6,499 nucleotides of DNA, from contig JAUWTX010000124.1 of NCBI GenBank assembly GCA_030614505.1, forward strand, positions 1 through 6,499, written 5' to 3'. The notes under the pieces were generated by a model. It searched no databases and had not been told where the DNA came from. It saw nothing but the letters and a program-made list of their open reading frames with translations. Source of the DNA: Desulfuromonadales bacterium. Lineage in GTDB: Bacteria > Desulfobacterota > Desulfuromonadia > Desulfuromonadales > BM103. The translations under genes and the position numbers were made by a program. Positions 5,981 to 6,499 of the stretch are shown here, in pieces (the first letter of the stretch is position 1; every line of letters starts with the position of its first letter).

Positions 5981-6050
5981 CTAGCTGTAAGCCTTTAAGC
6001 TATAAGTAAAATCAAAGCTTTAGATCCTTAAAATATTACAACCTTACGGC
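5981..6050. repeat. decayed second copy of the GTAAGGCT-type repeat
   Basis: AGCTGTAAGCCTTTAAGC (5983-6000) closely matches GGCTGTAAGCTTTAAGG in the block after sthA. AGCTATAAG (5998-6006) matches AGCTATAAAG there. The right side (6026-6050) is a loose inverted match to the left (12 of 17 in the best stretch), with the perfect octamer AAAGCTTT at 6014-6021 between them. It fills the gap between the helicase and the YbjQ gene and shows no clear T-run terminator. Confidence 0.5.
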
Positions 6051-6055
6051 CCTTT

Positions 6056-6061
6056 TGGAGG
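6056..6061 (+). promoter_or_regulatory. ribosome binding site deciding the start at 6067
   Basis: TGGAGG lies five bases before ATG 6067. It overlaps an in-frame TTG at 6055, so that TTG cannot be the start. Confidence 0.7.
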
Positions 6062-6066
6062 TTTTT

Positions 6067-6381
6067 ATGATTCTGACCAATGTCGGCAGTGTGCCCGGCA
6101 AGAAAATTGTCGAACATTTTGGTATCGTGCAGGGTAGTACGGTACGTGCCAAACATCTTGGCCGGGATATGATGGCCGGGCTGAAAAACCTGGTTGGTGG
6201 CGAATTGAAAGGCTATACGGAGCTGCTGCAGGAATCGCGGCAAGAGGCAATGGACCGGATGACTGAGCAGGCCCGGCAGATGGGCGCCAATGCGGTCGTC
6301 AATATTCGCTTTGCCACCTCCTCAGTGGCACAGGGTGCTGCCGAACTCTTCGCCTACGGCACCGCCGTACGGGTCGAGTAG
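6067..6381 (+). CDS. YbjQ family protein (UPF0145, putative heavy-metal-binding domain)
   Basis: Small soluble protein of 104 residues, about the length of E. coli YbjQ (107). The family pattern is visible throughout: a first beta strand then GKKIVEHFGIVQGSTV (11-26), RDMMAGLKNLVGGELKGY (33-50), a helix ESRQEAMDRMTEQARQMGANAVV (56-78), and a final strand ending YGTAVRVE. The family forms ring-shaped oligomers in known structures. The 'heavy-metal-binding' label comes from domain naming, and this copy has no cysteine and two histidines (17, 30), so metal binding is doubtful. The next gene starts nine bases after its stop, suggesting an operon. The cellular role is unknown. Confidence 0.9.
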   Translation: MILTNVGSVPGKKIVEHFGIVQGSTVRAKHLGRDMMAGLKNLVGGELKGYTELLQESRQEAMDRMTEQARQMGANAVVNIRFATSSVAQGAAELFAYGTAVRVE

Positions 6382-6390
6382 GAATCAGCC

Positions 6391-6499
6391 ATGCTGGAAG
6401 TTATTCTCAGTAACCTTGATCTCTTCATCTTTCTGTTGTTGATTGCCGTTGGCTATACCTGCGGTACGATTGCCGAGAAGCGTCACTACAAGTCGATCA
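6391..6499 (+). CDS. N-terminus of a membrane-anchored protein, probably a second YbjQ-type protein (3' end outside the window)
   Basis: Open frame of 36 codons running off the right edge, starting MLEVILSNLDLF. AGGA (6380-6383), overlapping the upstream TAG stop, lies seven bases before the ATG. Residues 9-26 form one strongly hydrophobic segment (LDLFIFLLLIAVGYTCG), followed by the charged stretch TIAEKRHYKS. This suggests a single-pass anchor with the bulk of the protein in the cytoplasm. A short TM helix followed by 'AEKRHYKSI' is, from memory, how membrane-anchored YbjQ-type proteins begin next to a soluble YbjQ gene. The domain itself is not in the window, so the identity is inference. 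The spacing implies co-transcription and perhaps co-assembly with the preceding gene. Confidence 0.75.
   Translation, partial: MLEVILSNLDLFIFLLLIAVGYTCGTIAEKRHYKSI

Overview
The window reads as ordinary chromosomal DNA of a Gram-negative bacterium. All recognisable genes lie on the + strand, with one candidate small RNA on the - strand. The style of the PAS histidine kinase, with an 'H-TR-DGTPYP-EDC' insert before its DEVFWRKDGS segment, recalls Geobacter/Desulfuromonas-type Desulfobacterota. The degenerate GTAAGGCT-like intergenic repeats seem to fit as well. This placement is inference from memory of such genomes, not a computed assignment. No phage, transposase, CRISPR or secretion genes are visible.

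Layout. (1) 2-1093: 3' part of a PAS-containing sensor histidine kinase whose reading frame runs off the left edge. (2) 1180-1668: tadA, tRNA adenosine deaminase, with a TTG start. (3) 1693-1780: tRNA-Ser(CGA) with encoded CCA. It has a plausible own promoter embedded in the end of tadA and a strong GAAA-loop terminator after it. (4) 1817-2274: about 450 bases without a convincing protein gene. It holds a - strand rho-independent terminator (1894-1923), a possible - strand small RNA ending there, an array of five GTG-headed 11-base units with phased A-tracts (2086-2140), and the sthA upstream region. (5) 2275-3678: sthA, soluble pyridine nucleotide transhydrogenase. (6) 3675-3761: degenerate tandem repeat folding into a long palindrome. 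(7) 3864-3941: a possible 25-codon leader ORF overlapping the next start codon by ATGA. (8) 3938-5974: a Rep-type UvrD/Rep family DNA helicase. (9) 5981-6050: a second, decayed copy of the same repeat type. (10) 6067-6381: a YbjQ family protein. (11) 6391-6499: the N-terminal anchor of a membrane protein, probably a second YbjQ-type protein, cut by the right edge.

The genes do not form one pathway. They cover signalling (kinase), translation (TadA modifying tRNA-Arg wobble A34, plus tRNA-Ser), redox balance (SthA, NADPH/NADH exchange) and replication-fork or repair helicase work (Rep). The last pair is poorly understood. The most interesting parts are non-coding: the - strand RNA candidate with its helically phased upstream array, the leader ORF coupled to the helicase, and the repeat family that brackets the helicase gene.
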